Positions 16,619 through 25,378 of a DNA stretch of 64,000 nt are shown piece by piece. The DNA comes from Gammaproteobacteria bacterium (GTDB taxonomy: Bacteria > Pseudomonadota > Gammaproteobacteria > Competibacterales > Competibacteraceae): the NCBI GenBank assembly GCA_024235135.1, contig JACKMZ010000001.1, positions 310,001-374,000 on the forward strand, read 5' to 3'. A model generated the notes under the pieces. It ran no database searches. It was not told the DNA's origin and was given only the letters and a program-made list of their open reading frames with translations. A program made the position numbers and the translations under genes. Position 1 is the stretch's first letter. Each line of letters starts with the position of its first letter.

Positions 16619-17566
16619 TTAATCATTCGAAATCGTGATTCCCTGAGCACCGAGTTGATAAGCCTGTTGTATTAGTCCTTCTGTGACGAGGATATCCTCT
16701 GAGAAGGCTATAGCGTCAGCCGGTACGTATACCGGCATGGGAGCCTCCGTGATCAGGCTCCGTAAGCTTTCTATCGGTATGGCGTCATGGCGGAATCCGT
16801 TGGGAATCTCTATAAAATCAATCCCTAACCTACAGGCGTGGTGTAACTCCTGGAGGGTGTGGCAAGTGGCGGAAACCCAACGATTCTGCGCTAGCGGTCG
16901 GCTCCGTAGCGCCAGCAGTTGGGATGCGCTGAGATGGACGCCGTCGGCATCCAGGGTCTGTACAAGATCGGGATTATCGTAAAGTAGGAGCGTGGCATCG
17001 TGGCGTTTGCCTAGAACCATTGCCTCTCGATAAAATTCAATCGGATAGAAGTTCTCTGCGGGGCAGGCGATACGCAGTTGTAGCAGTTTCGAGCCACCGT
17101 GCAAACGCTGTGTCAGGCGTTGCAGCAGACGATCGGGTGATTCATGAGGACGGTTGCCGATGACCGTGTACACGGTGGGTAAACGTAGCGCGGTAATAAT
17201 GGGGCGGTCGGCGGCAGGAAATGGACGTTCGAGCAACTGCTCGGGAAACAGCCAATCCAACGGCTGGTTCTCCAGACCACGAGGATGCCCGTGATAATCC
17301 CGGACCCGCCATACGTCTAACAACACCTGACGGTCGGGATAGGCATGACCAATCTGGATGAGCGGCCGGGATGTGGCCACTTCGATTCCAAGTTCCTCGC
17401 GTAATTCGCGGGTTAGGGCTGTTTCCGCCGATTCACCCGGTTCCACTTTGCCACCCGGAAACTCCCAGAGTCCACCTTGATGGACGGAACTCGGCCGCTG
17501 TGCGATCAAAATTCGCCCGTTGGCGTCTTCCAGTATGCCAACGGCGACATGAATGATTTGGGTCAA
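16619..17566 (-). CDS. mutT: Nudix hydrolase MutT fused to a diverged ThiE-like domain
   Basis: Residues 1-130 form an 8-oxo-dGTP pyrophosphatase domain with a complete Nudix box (GGKVEPGESAETALTRELREELGIE, key residues Glu-Glu in REEL), cleansing oxidised nucleotides. Residues 135-315 resemble thiamine-phosphate synthase, a fusion common in gammaproteobacteria. In the ThiE part the phosphate-binding regions look altered: the usual PVxxTxSHP-type segment is replaced by IPNGFRHDA and the expected GG loop by PADAIAFSED, so that domain may not make thiamine phosphate. The start is TTG at 17566; an in-frame stop (the argJ TAA) lies just upstream and AAGG serves as ribosome-binding site. Gap to argJ is six bases. 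Confidence 0.88.
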   Translation of the reverse strand: MTQIIHVAVGILEDANGRILIAQRPSSVHQGGLWEFPGGKVEPGESAETALTRELREELGIEVATSRPLIQIGHAYPDRQVLLDVWRVRDYHGHPRGLENQPLDWLFPEQLLERPFPAADRPIITALRLPTVYTVIGNRPHESPDRLLQRLTQRLHGGSKLLQLRIACPAENFYPIEFYREAMVLGKRHDATLLLYDNPDLVQTLDADGVHLSASQLLALRSRPLAQNRWVSATCHTLQELHHACRLGIDFIEIPNGFRHDAIPIESLRSLITEAPMPVYVPADAIAFSEDILVTEGLIQQAYQLGAQGITISND

Positions 17567-17572
17567 GTGGCC

Positions 17573-18787
17573 TTAGGTGCGGTATTCTGCGTTGATGCGA
17601 ACGTAATCCAGGGACAGATCGGTGGTCCAGATGCGCGACTGGGCCGTCCCGCGACTCAATTGGATACGCACGGTAATGTCGGTGCGATTCATCACGGATT
17701 GCCCCTGGTCTTCGGTGTAATCGGCGGCGCGCTCGCCAGCACGGACGATGCAGACCTCATCAAGGTAGATGGAGACACCCGTCAGATCAAGTTCGGGCAA
17801 ACCGGCGCGTCCCACGGCGGCCAAAATTCTGCCCCAGTTGGGATCGGAAGCGAAAAACGCCGTTTTCACCAAGGGCGAATGAGCGATCGTGTAGGCGACA
17901 CGGCGGCATTCGTCGCGGTTGGCGCCTTCTTCAACCAAAAGCGTGATAAATTTCGTCGCCCCTTCACCATCCCGGATGATGGCCTGGGCGAGTTCCACGC
18001 AAACGGCATGAAGCAATGTTTTAAATTCGCTAAAGGCCGTGGAATCCGCAGCCAGAGTCCGGTCGTCACGACCAGTGGCCAGCAACACGCAGGCATCGTT
18101 GGTGGAGGTATCACCGTCCACGCTGACGGAATTGAAGGAATCCTCGACGGCCCCCATGAGGCACGTTTGTAACAGCTTCTGATCCAAGCTCGCGTCGGTG
18201 GCGATGAAAGCGAGCATGGTCGCCATGTCCGGCCGGATCATGCCGGCGCCCTTGGCCATGCCAGTCACCGTGATGGGCTGGCCATCGATCAGGGTTTGAC
18301 GGGAAGCCAGCTTGGGCCGGGTATCCGTGGTCATTATGCTGTGTGCGGCGTCAATCCAGCCATTGCTATCCAGTGTTGCAAGGGCCTCGGGTAAACCCGT
18401 GATTAGGCGTTTGACAGGTAAGGGTTCACCAATCACGCCAGTGGAAAAGGGTAACACTTGATGTGTCAGACAGCCTGTTAACTCCGCCAATGCGCTACAA
18501 GTAGCCTCCGCATCGCTAAGGCCTTGACAGCCAGTGCCCGCGTTGGCATTACCGGTATTGATGACCAGATAATGGGGATTATCCAATAGCAGGTGTTGTT
18601 GGGCTATGACGACAGGAGCCGCCCGAAAAGCATTCTGAGTGAATACCGCGGCGCAGGTGCTGCCGGGCGCTACTTCGACAATCGCCAGATCGCGTCTGTC
18701 GGCATAACGGATACCGGCACGGGTACTACCCAATCTTATGCCGGCGATCGGATACGGTGGCTCAATAATCGGCTTGGTATCGACCAT
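17573..18787 (-). CDS. argJ: Bifunctional glutamate N-acetyltransferase / N-acetylglutamate synthase ArgJ
   Basis: ArgJ recycles the acetyl group from N-acetylornithine to glutamate in arginine synthesis and, in the bifunctional type, also acetylates glutamate from acetyl-CoA. The 404-residue precursor self-cleaves; the new N-terminal nucleophile is Thr190 in MIRPDMATML. Other family blocks are AAVFTQNAFRAAPV, LVINTGNANAGTG and STNDACVLLATG. The gene lies between secA (8-base gap) and mutT-thiE on the same strand, the same order as in Pseudomonas. Confidence 0.95.
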   Translation of the reverse strand: MVDTKPIIEPPYPIAGIRLGSTRAGIRYADRRDLAIVEVAPGSTCAAVFTQNAFRAAPVVIAQQHLLLDNPHYLVINTGNANAGTGCQGLSDAEATCSALAELTGCLTHQVLPFSTGVIGEPLPVKRLITGLPEALATLDSNGWIDAAHSIMTTDTRPKLASRQTLIDGQPITVTGMAKGAGMIRPDMATMLAFIATDASLDQKLLQTCLMGAVEDSFNSVSVDGDTSTNDACVLLATGRDDRTLAADSTAFSEFKTLLHAVCVELAQAIIRDGEGATKFITLLVEEGANRDECRRVAYTIAHSPLVKTAFFASDPNWGRILAAVGRAGLPELDLTGVSIYLDEVCIVRAGERAADYTEDQGQSVMNRTDITVRIQLSRGTAQSRIWTTDLSLDYVRINAEYRT

Positions 18788-18795
18788 GGGCGCTG

Positions 18796-21504
18796 TTACT
18801 GCAAACGACCGTGACAGTGTTTGAATTTTTTACCTGAACCGCAGGGGCAGGGTTCGTTGCGTCCGATTTTGCGGCCTTCCCGTACGAAAGGCGCGTGTGT
18901 TTCCTCGGCGACTTCTCCCCCGTCCTCGCCGGCAAGAGCGGATACTTCGGCGTGTTCGAAGCGCAGGGCCGTATTCGGTTGCGGCCGGGGTTCGGGCAGG
19001 GGTTCCGGGGCGCGCTCCATCTGGAACTGAGCGAGCGAGACGACGCTGACGACCTCGTGCTGGATGCGTTCCAGCATAATCGTGAATGTTTCGAAAGCCT
19101 CGCGTTTGTATTCCTGTTTGGGATTTTTCTGAGCGTAACCCCGTAAGTGAATACCCTGCCGCAGATAGTCCATGGCCGCCAAATGCTCTTTCCAGTTGGT
19201 ATCAAGCACTTGCAACAAAATGGCTTTTTCGAAATGCCGCATTCCAACGGCCCCAATCAAATTTTCCTTCGAGGTGTAGGCCTTCTCCAATTCTTCGAGA
19301 ATGCGCATCCTCAAGGGTTCCTCATGGAGACTGGAATCCGTTTCCAACCATTCCCCAATGGGCACTGACAAGCCGAAATCATGTCGCAAAGCTTCTTGCA
19401 GTTCCGGGATTCGCCACTGCTCTTCCAGGCTTTGCGGGGGGATGTAAGCGTTGATGATCCTTTCCAACACGTCGCGGCGCATTGAGTGGATCGTGTCGGC
19501 GACGTCTTCACTGGCCAGCAGTTCGTTACGCCATTTGTAGACGAACTTGCGTTGGTCGTTGGCGACGTCGTCGAATTCCAGCAAATTCTTGCGTATGTCG
19601 AAGTTGTGCGCTTCCACTTTGCGTTGGGCGTTTTCGATGGCCTTGGTAACCCAAGGATGCTCGATCGCTTCGCCTTTCTGCATGCCGAGTTTCTGCATCA
19701 GACCCGCTACCCGGTCAGAAGCGAAAATACGCATCAGGTTGTCCTGCAGGGACAGGTAGAAACGGCTGGAGCCGGGGTCACCCTGGCGACCGGAACGCCC
19801 ACGTAGCTGGTTGTCGATACGGCGGGATTCATGGCGTTCGGTACCGACTATATGCAGGCCGCCCGCAGCGACGACTTCATCATGGCGTTTCTGCCAAGCT
19901 TGACGTATAGCCTCGCGGGCGCCCTCATCGGAATCCGCCGGCAGCGCATTCAGTTCAGCCTGAAGATTGCCGCCGAGTACGATGTCCGTACCGCGGCCCG
20001 CCATGTTGGTCGCGATGGTGACGGAACCGGGACGACCGGCTTGAGTGACAATTTCCGCTTCTCGTTCATGTTGCTTGGCATTGAGGACCTGATGTGCGAT
20101 TTTGCCCTTTTCGAGCAGTTTGGCCAGGTATTCCGAAGTCTCGATCGAGGTGGTGCCAACCAATACGGGCTGACGGCGTTGGTAACAATCCTTGATGTCC
20201 TCGACCACCGCCTCGAATTTTTCCTGGGTTGTCAGGAACACCAAGTCGCCCCGGTCTTGGCGGATCATCTTTTTATGAGTGGGAATCACGATGACCTCCA
20301 GCCCATAAATCTGCTGGAATTCATAGGCTTCGGTATCTGCCGTGCCGGTCATGCCGGACAATTTCTCGTAAAGCCGAAAATAATTCTGAAAGGTGATGGA
20401 GGCCAGCGTTTGATTTTCCGACTGGATCGCGACATGTTCCTTGGCTTCGATCGCCTGGTGCAACCCATCCGACCAACGGCGACCTGGCATGGTGCGGCCG
20501 GTAAATTCATCGACGATGATGATCTGGCCATCGCGGACGATGTATTCGACGTCTTTGTGAAACAGGGTATGCGCCCGTAAACAGGCGTTAAGATGATGGA
20601 ACAGCCCAAGATTCGACGAGTCGTAGAGACTTTCCCCTTCCTTGAGCAAACCCGCTTCCGCGAGCAGGTCCTCGACCTGTTGATGCCCATCCTCGGTTAA
20701 GTAGACCTGTTTGAGCTTTTCGTCGATGGAATAATCGCCTGGACCTTCTTCAACTTCCTGGAGGGTGAGACGGGGCACAATCTCGTTGATACGGCGGTAT
20801 AAATCAGAGCTGTCCTCCGCCGGACCGGAGATGATCAGTGGCGTGCGGGCTTCGTCGATAAGAATGGAGTCCACTTCGTCGACAATGGCGAGATGCAGAT
20901 CGCGCTGGCTTTTCTGCGCGAGGCTGAAGGCCATGTTGTCGCGTAAGTAGTCGAAGCCGAATTCATTATTTGTACCGTATACAATATCGGCGTTATAGGC
21001 TTCTCGCTTTTCCTCGGGGCTCAGGCCCGCAATCACCACCCCGACACGCATTCCTAGGAATTGATAGAGTTGTCCCATCCATTGCGCGTCGCGGCGGGCC
21101 AGATAGTCATTGACCGTGATGATGTGCACGCCCTTCCCGGTGAGCGCGTTGAGATAGGCGGCCAATGTGGCGACCAGAGTTTTCCCCTCGCCGGTGCGCA
21201 TCTCGGCGATTTTGCCTTGATGCAGAACCATGCCGCCAATCAGTTGTACGTCGAAATGGCGCATGCCCAGAGTACGAACGCCGGCCTCGCGAACGACCGC
21301 GAATGACTCGGGTAGAACGTCGTCTAGCGTAGCCCCTGCCGCTAAACGCTGTTTGAGCTCACCCGTCTTGGCTTGTAATTGGGCATCCGTCAAGGCCTGT
21401 AGCGAGGGTTCCAACGCATTGATCTGGACGACCAATTTATTCAAACGCCGGATCACGCGATCATTACGGCTGCCAAAAACCTTACTCAGTACCTTGCTTA
21501 CCAT
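18796..21504 (-). CDS. secA: Preprotein translocase motor ATPase SecA
   Basis: SecA pushes unfolded preproteins through SecYEG. The 902-residue protein has the Walker A segment MRTGEGKTL (GEGKT at 105-109), the DEVDSILIDEART Walker B region, the helicase-like motor domains, the TDIVLGGN block, and the C-terminal zinc finger CPCGSGKKFKHCH (886-898) that binds SecB and phospholipid. No secM-type arrest gene lies between lpxC and secA. A 12-base inverted repeat with a long loop occupies that 185-base gap instead. Length is typical. Confidence 0.97.
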   Translation of the reverse strand: MVSKVLSKVFGSRNDRVIRRLNKLVVQINALEPSLQALTDAQLQAKTGELKQRLAAGATLDDVLPESFAVVREAGVRTLGMRHFDVQLIGGMVLHQGKIAEMRTGEGKTLVATLAAYLNALTGKGVHIITVNDYLARRDAQWMGQLYQFLGMRVGVVIAGLSPEEKREAYNADIVYGTNNEFGFDYLRDNMAFSLAQKSQRDLHLAIVDEVDSILIDEARTPLIISGPAEDSSDLYRRINEIVPRLTLQEVEEGPGDYSIDEKLKQVYLTEDGHQQVEDLLAEAGLLKEGESLYDSSNLGLFHHLNACLRAHTLFHKDVEYIVRDGQIIIVDEFTGRTMPGRRWSDGLHQAIEAKEHVAIQSENQTLASITFQNYFRLYEKLSGMTGTADTEAYEFQQIYGLEVIVIPTHKKMIRQDRGDLVFLTTQEKFEAVVEDIKDCYQRRQPVLVGTTSIETSEYLAKLLEKGKIAHQVLNAKQHEREAEIVTQAGRPGSVTIATNMAGRGTDIVLGGNLQAELNALPADSDEGAREAIRQAWQKRHDEVVAAGGLHIVGTERHESRRIDNQLRGRSGRQGDPGSSRFYLSLQDNLMRIFASDRVAGLMQKLGMQKGEAIEHPWVTKAIENAQRKVEAHNFDIRKNLLEFDDVANDQRKFVYKWRNELLASEDVADTIHSMRRDVLERIINAYIPPQSLEEQWRIPELQEALRHDFGLSVPIGEWLETDSSLHEEPLRMRILEELEKAYTSKENLIGAVGMRHFEKAILLQVLDTNWKEHLAAMDYLRQGIHLRGYAQKNPKQEYKREAFETFTIMLERIQHEVVSVVSLAQFQMERAPEPLPEPRPQPNTALRFEHAEVSALAGEDGGEVAEETHAPFVREGRKIGRNEPCPCGSGKKFKHCHGRLQ

Positions 21505-21584
21505 GCAGGAGCCTTCTAACAGATTGCTGGGATGATTGATTTTAAATCATTTCCCAATCGATAGGATTAGCGTGGAACAACAAT

Positions 21585-21626
21585 AAGCCCACGTGAATAA
21601 CGGGCGAAGGCTAATCACGTGGGCTT
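21585..21626 (-). terminator. Long inverted repeat between lpxC and secA (terminator or secA leader hairpin)
   Basis: The 12-base arms AAGCCCACGTGA (21585-21596) and TCACGTGGGCTT (21615-21626) are perfectly complementary with an 18-base loop. Read on the minus strand the stem is followed by ATTGTTGTTCC, a moderately T-rich tail, so termination after lpxC is plausible. A second smaller hairpin GCTGGCC/GGCCAGC sits at 21637-21655. Confidence 0.6.
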
Positions 21627-21689
21627 GGGGAGAAGGGCTGGCCATTACGGCCAGCGTGCTGGGCTTGCGGCGGCGACTGGAATGACGTG

Positions 21690-22607
21690 CTAACTGCTTG
21701 CAATCTGGGCTGGTTGCAAATAGGAAATGGGCACCAGCCGTTCGTCGGTGAAAGTCACTTCTTCCCATGCGGAGCGCTCCGCCAGGAGGGTGCGTAACAG
21801 CCGATTATTGAGCGCATGGCCGGACTTATAGCCAGTAAACGATCCAATCAGACTGTGCCCCAGTAGATACAAATCGCCGATGGCATCCAAAACCTTGTGT
21901 TTGACGAATTCATCCTCGTAACGCAAGCCATCTTCGTTAAGAATCCGGTAGTCGTCCACGACCACCGCATTGTCTAGTGTGCCGCCCAAGGCCAGCCGCC
22001 GTTCCCGCAATTGTTCGATATCACGCATGAACCCGAATGTGCGAGCCCGGCTGATTTCTTTGACAAAGGAAGTCGTAGAAAAGTCGACAACGGCTTCACA
22101 AGGATGTTTCTTAAATACCGGATGTTCGAATTCTATGGTAAAGCCGACCTTGAATCCGTTGAAAGGGTCGAATCTTGCCCATTTATCACCTTCGTTGACT
22201 ACCAACGAATGTTTGATGCGGATGAATTTCTTGGGTGCGTTCTGTTCCTTGATGCCAGCCGATTGAATGAGGAACACGAAGGGACCCGCGCTGCCATCCA
22301 TGATGGGTACTTCAGGGGCGCTGACATCGACATAGGCGTTGTCCACACCCAGTCCGGCGAAAGCCGACAAGAGATGCTCGACGGTAGAAATCCGGACTCG
22401 TCCTTTGGCCAACGAGGTCGACAGCTGAGTATCGCCGACATTTTGTGGACTGGCTTTGATTTCCACCGGCTGTGCCAGGTCGACCCGGCGGAAGACGATT
22501 CCCACATCGGGCGCCGCCGGCCGCAGAGTGAGGTAAATCTTCTCTCCCGTATGCAGCCCGACGCCGGTGGCCCGAATAACGTTTTTCAAGGTTCGCTGCC
22601 TAATCAT
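21690..22607 (-). CDS. lpxC: UDP-3-O-acyl-N-acetylglucosamine deacetylase LpxC
   Basis: LpxC catalyses the committed step of lipid A synthesis, a zinc-dependent deacetylation in the cytosol. The 305-residue protein begins MIRQRTLKNVIRATGVGLHTGEK and carries zinc ligands in TVEHLLSAF (His78) and HKVLDAIGDL (His and Asp), with the late GHALNNRLLR His. Its position directly after ftsZ is the classic end of the division cluster, but here a strong terminator (22845-22880) separates it from ftsZ, and a leader of up to 240 bases with two hairpins precedes it, so it probably has its own promoter. E. coli LpxC is controlled by FtsH; the C-terminal tail here differs (YLQPAQIASS). Confidence 0.96.
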   Translation of the reverse strand: MIRQRTLKNVIRATGVGLHTGEKIYLTLRPAAPDVGIVFRRVDLAQPVEIKASPQNVGDTQLSTSLAKGRVRISTVEHLLSAFAGLGVDNAYVDVSAPEVPIMDGSAGPFVFLIQSAGIKEQNAPKKFIRIKHSLVVNEGDKWARFDPFNGFKVGFTIEFEHPVFKKHPCEAVVDFSTTSFVKEISRARTFGFMRDIEQLRERRLALGGTLDNAVVVDDYRILNEDGLRYEDEFVKHKVLDAIGDLYLLGHSLIGSFTGYKSGHALNNRLLRTLLAERSAWEEVTFTDERLVPISYLQPAQIASS

Positions 22608-22647
22608 TCATTATCCCCAACTCTTCCACCAAACCAGGACGGCGTCG

Positions 22648-22696
22648 CAGCTTTCTGTTAAAGCTGGTGAGGTAAAGGGGCGATACCCCCCCCTTT
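22648..22696 (-). promoter_or_regulatory. lpxC leader with two hairpins
   Basis: CAGCTTT/AAAGCTG (22648-22666) and AAAGGGG/CCCCTTT (22674-22696) are consecutive perfect stems in the 5' leader of lpxC. Upstream on the minus strand a TTGCGA-N17-TATCTT pair (22730-22758 region) could be its promoter. Neither element matches a riboswitch known to me. Confidence 0.35.
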
Positions 22697-22844
22697 TGAC
22701 CGTTTACGCCGGTGTGCATTGTGTCATAAGATAGCGCAACCGTCTCCAATTCGCAACTTGTGTCTCCCTTCCGCAACTGTTGTTGATAATATAACACAAA
22801 GAAATCTACACCGCGTAATGTCTGTTTCATTTTCCCTGGTCGGC

Positions 22845-22880
22845 GGAAAAAGCGGGGGAATGGCCAGCATCCCCCGCTTT
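22845..22880 (-). terminator. Rho-independent terminator after ftsZ
   Basis: Arms AAAGCGGGGGA (22849-22859) and TCCCCCGCTTT (22870-22880) form an 11-pair GC-rich stem with a ten-base loop; read on the minus strand it ends in CGCTTTTTCC. It sits 24 bases past the ftsZ stop and closes the dcw transcription unit ahead of lpxC. Confidence 0.85.
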
Positions 22881-22903
22881 AATATTTCGAATATCTCGTC
22901 AAT

Positions 22904-24070
22904 TCAATCGGCTCGACGTCGCAGAAAAGCAGGAATATCGAGATATTCCAGGTTGTTGTCGGAAGTACGGCTGGTGAAGTCTTCCCCACCCTTCTGCTGG
23001 GCTGGGGCACGTTGGTCGCGTCGATGACCGCTGCCGTTGCCGCCGGCGTTGCGCTGTACCAACTTGACGGGCGGGATCACGGCCACTTCGGGATTTCCCG
23101 ACATTTTGGCCATTTCTTGGCCGAGGCCGGTGGCGACGATGGTGACCCGCAATTCACCCTGCATTTCAGGATCGATGACCGCGCCTACCACCACCGTGGC
23201 GTCGTCGGAGGCCAGCTCCTTGATGGTATTGCCGACTTCGTCGAATTCACCGATGGAAATGTCCATACCGGCCGTGATGTTGACCAGCAAACCCCGGGCT
23301 CCGGCCAGATCAATATTTTCCAACAAGGGGCTACGGATGGCCGCCTCGGCCGCTTCTCTTGCGCGGCCATCGCCGACGGCTCGGCCGGTGCCCATCATGG
23401 CCATACCCATTTCGCTCATGACTGTACGCACGTCGGCGAAATCCACGTTGATCAAACCAGGCCGGGTGATCAGTTCGGCGATGCCTTGCACAGCGCCGAG
23501 TAACACATCATTGGCGGACTTGAACGCGTCCAGCAGGCTTGCCGTCTTGCCCAGCACCAGCAGCAGTTTCTCATTGGGAATGGTGATCAACGAGTCCACG
23601 CAATCGCTGAGTTCCTTGATGCCGCTCATGGCCACTTCCATGCGTTTGCGACCTTCAAAGGGAAAGGGTTTGGTCACTACGGCAACCGTGAGAATATCCA
23701 TTTCACGAGCCAATTGTGCGATGACGGGAGCGCCGCCGGTGCCCGTTCCGCCGCCCATGCCGGCGGTGATAAAAACCATATCTGCGCCTTCCAGCACTTC
23801 GCGCACACGCTCCCTGTCTTCCATGGCGGCTTGCCGGCCAATGGAAGGGTTGGCGCCCGCGCCCAGCCCCTTGGTAATCGTGGAGCCCAACTGCAAGGTG
23901 GTGGGTACGGAGCAGGTCTTAAGAGCCTGCGCATCGGTATTGGCGCAGATGAAGTCCACACCTTCGATGTTGGAACTCATCATATGCTGGACGGCATTGC
24001 TACCGCCGCCGCCAACCCCGATGACTTTGATAATGGCGCTATCGTTATTAGCATCCATCAATTCGAACAT
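22904..24070 (-). CDS. ftsZ: Cell division protein FtsZ
   Basis: FtsZ is the tubulin-like GTPase that forms the division ring. The 388-residue protein has the tubulin signature GGGTGTG at residues 106-112, the N-terminal GVGGGGSNAV loop, and the C-terminal peptide DIPAFLRR that binds FtsA and other anchors. A variable linker rich in Gly, Arg and Gln precedes that peptide. It lies 51 bases after ftsA and is followed by a strong terminator. Confidence 0.98.
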   Translation of the reverse strand: MFELMDANNDSAIIKVIGVGGGGSNAVQHMMSSNIEGVDFICANTDAQALKTCSVPTTLQLGSTITKGLGAGANPSIGRQAAMEDRERVREVLEGADMVFITAGMGGGTGTGGAPVIAQLAREMDILTVAVVTKPFPFEGRKRMEVAMSGIKELSDCVDSLITIPNEKLLLVLGKTASLLDAFKSANDVLLGAVQGIAELITRPGLINVDFADVRTVMSEMGMAMMGTGRAVGDGRAREAAEAAIRSPLLENIDLAGARGLLVNITAGMDISIGEFDEVGNTIKELASDDATVVVGAVIDPEMQGELRVTIVATGLGQEMAKMSGNPEVAVIPPVKLVQRNAGGNGSGHRRDQRAPAQQKGGEDFTSRTSDNNLEYLDIPAFLRRRAD

Positions 24071-24121
24071 AACGGCATCTCCTCACAAGACGATAGGTTT
24101 TGGTTGTCCTTCCACTCACTG

Positions 24122-25354
24122 CTAGAAATTTCCTTTGAACCAGCTTTTCATGCGCGCCAGTAAACTCTTGTTTCCCACGGCCAATGAGGCATTGAGTTTG
24201 GCTTGGCGATTTTCATTGCCGAACAGCAACAAGCCTACTGATGTTGAATAAATCGGGTTGCGTATGACCTCGGCCAGGCCTGCCACCGACAGGGGAGCCC
24301 CCCGACGCGTCGGCATTTCGAAGACCTGTTCGGCCAATTCTGTCGCCCCCTCCATTTGGGCGCTCCCGCCCGTTAGCACCACACCGGCGGCGATTAGATT
24401 TTCATAGCCGCTGCGTTGCAATTCCGCTTTGATCAGCGTGAACAACTCCTCATAGCGAGGCTCCACGACTTCCGCCAAACTCAGCCGCGAGAAACGGCGT
24501 GGCGCGCGATCGCCGACGCTGGTCACTTCGATGTTTTCATCCGCACTCGCCATCTGTGTCAGGCAGCAAGCGTATTTCACCTTGATTTCTTCCGCGCTCT
24601 GGGTCGGCGTGCGTAAGGCGATGGCGATGTCGTTGGTCACCTGGTCTCCCGCGATGGGTATCACCGCCGTATGGCTGATCGAGCCGTTGGTGAATACCGC
24701 GATATCCGTGGTGCCGCCACCGATATCGACCAGGCATACCCCCAGTTCCTTCTCGTCGTCACTGAGAACGGCCCGACTGGAAGCCAGTTGCTCCAGAATG
24801 ACATCATCGACTTCCAAACCGCAGCGGTGAATGCATTTGATCAAGTTTTGTGCGGCGCTGACGGCGCCGGTGACGATATGAACTTTGGCTTCCAGACGTA
24901 CGCCGGACATGCCCACCGGCTCGTGAATGCCTTCCTGGGTGTCGATAATGAATTCCCTGGGGAGTATGTGCAGCACCTTCTGATCGGCGGGGATGGCTAC
25001 AACACGAGCCGCTTCGATGGCTCTGTCCACATCCGCCGCCACGACTTCGTGATTCTTGATGGCGGTGACGCCATGTGAATTCAGGCTGCGAATATGACTG
25101 CCGGCGATGCCGGTATAGAGGGAGTGGATACGGCAGCCGGCCATTTGCTCCGCCTCGTCGACGGCGCGCTGGATCGATTGCACGGTGGAGTCAATGTTAA
25201 CCACTACGCCCTTCTTCAAACCCCGTGACGGATTTGAGCCCAGGCCTACTACCTCGATGGCGCCGTCGGCACCTACTTCGCCCACCACGGCCACCACTTT
25301 TGATGTTCCAATGTCCAGGCCGGCAATCAGGCTCTTTTCGTCTTTTCTAGGCAT
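24122..25354 (-). CDS. ftsA: Cell division protein FtsA
   Basis: FtsA is the actin-like membrane tether of FtsZ. The 410-residue protein shows the phosphate-1 motif GLDIGTSKV, the VDIGGGTTDIAVF phosphate-2 block and the ATP-binding GVVLTGGSAQMEG segment. The C-terminal amphipathic membrane-targeting helix is present (LLARMKSWFKGNF). It follows ftsQ with a 24-base gap. Confidence 0.97.
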   Translation of the reverse strand: MPRKDEKSLIAGLDIGTSKVVAVVGEVGADGAIEVVGLGSNPSRGLKKGVVVNIDSTVQSIQRAVDEAEQMAGCRIHSLYTGIAGSHIRSLNSHGVTAIKNHEVVAADVDRAIEAARVVAIPADQKVLHILPREFIIDTQEGIHEPVGMSGVRLEAKVHIVTGAVSAAQNLIKCIHRCGLEVDDVILEQLASSRAVLSDDEKELGVCLVDIGGGTTDIAVFTNGSISHTAVIPIAGDQVTNDIAIALRTPTQSAEEIKVKYACCLTQMASADENIEVTSVGDRAPRRFSRLSLAEVVEPRYEELFTLIKAELQRSGYENLIAAGVVLTGGSAQMEGATELAEQVFEMPTRRGAPLSVAGLAEVIRNPIYSTSVGLLLFGNENRQAKLNASLAVGNKSLLARMKSWFKGNF

Positions 25355-25378
25355 AATTCCTCTTTCCCCCAGTCTGCG

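Noticed and set aside
18762..19256. 164-codon frame antisense-shifted within secA
   Set aside because: It is a shifted reading of the secA C-terminal coding region with low-complexity Ser/Arg content.
21547..21768. Minus-strand frame overlapping the lpxC end as a SecM-like arrest peptide
   Set aside because: It begins inside lpxC in another frame, lacks a proper signal peptide and arrest motif, and runs through the inverted repeat.
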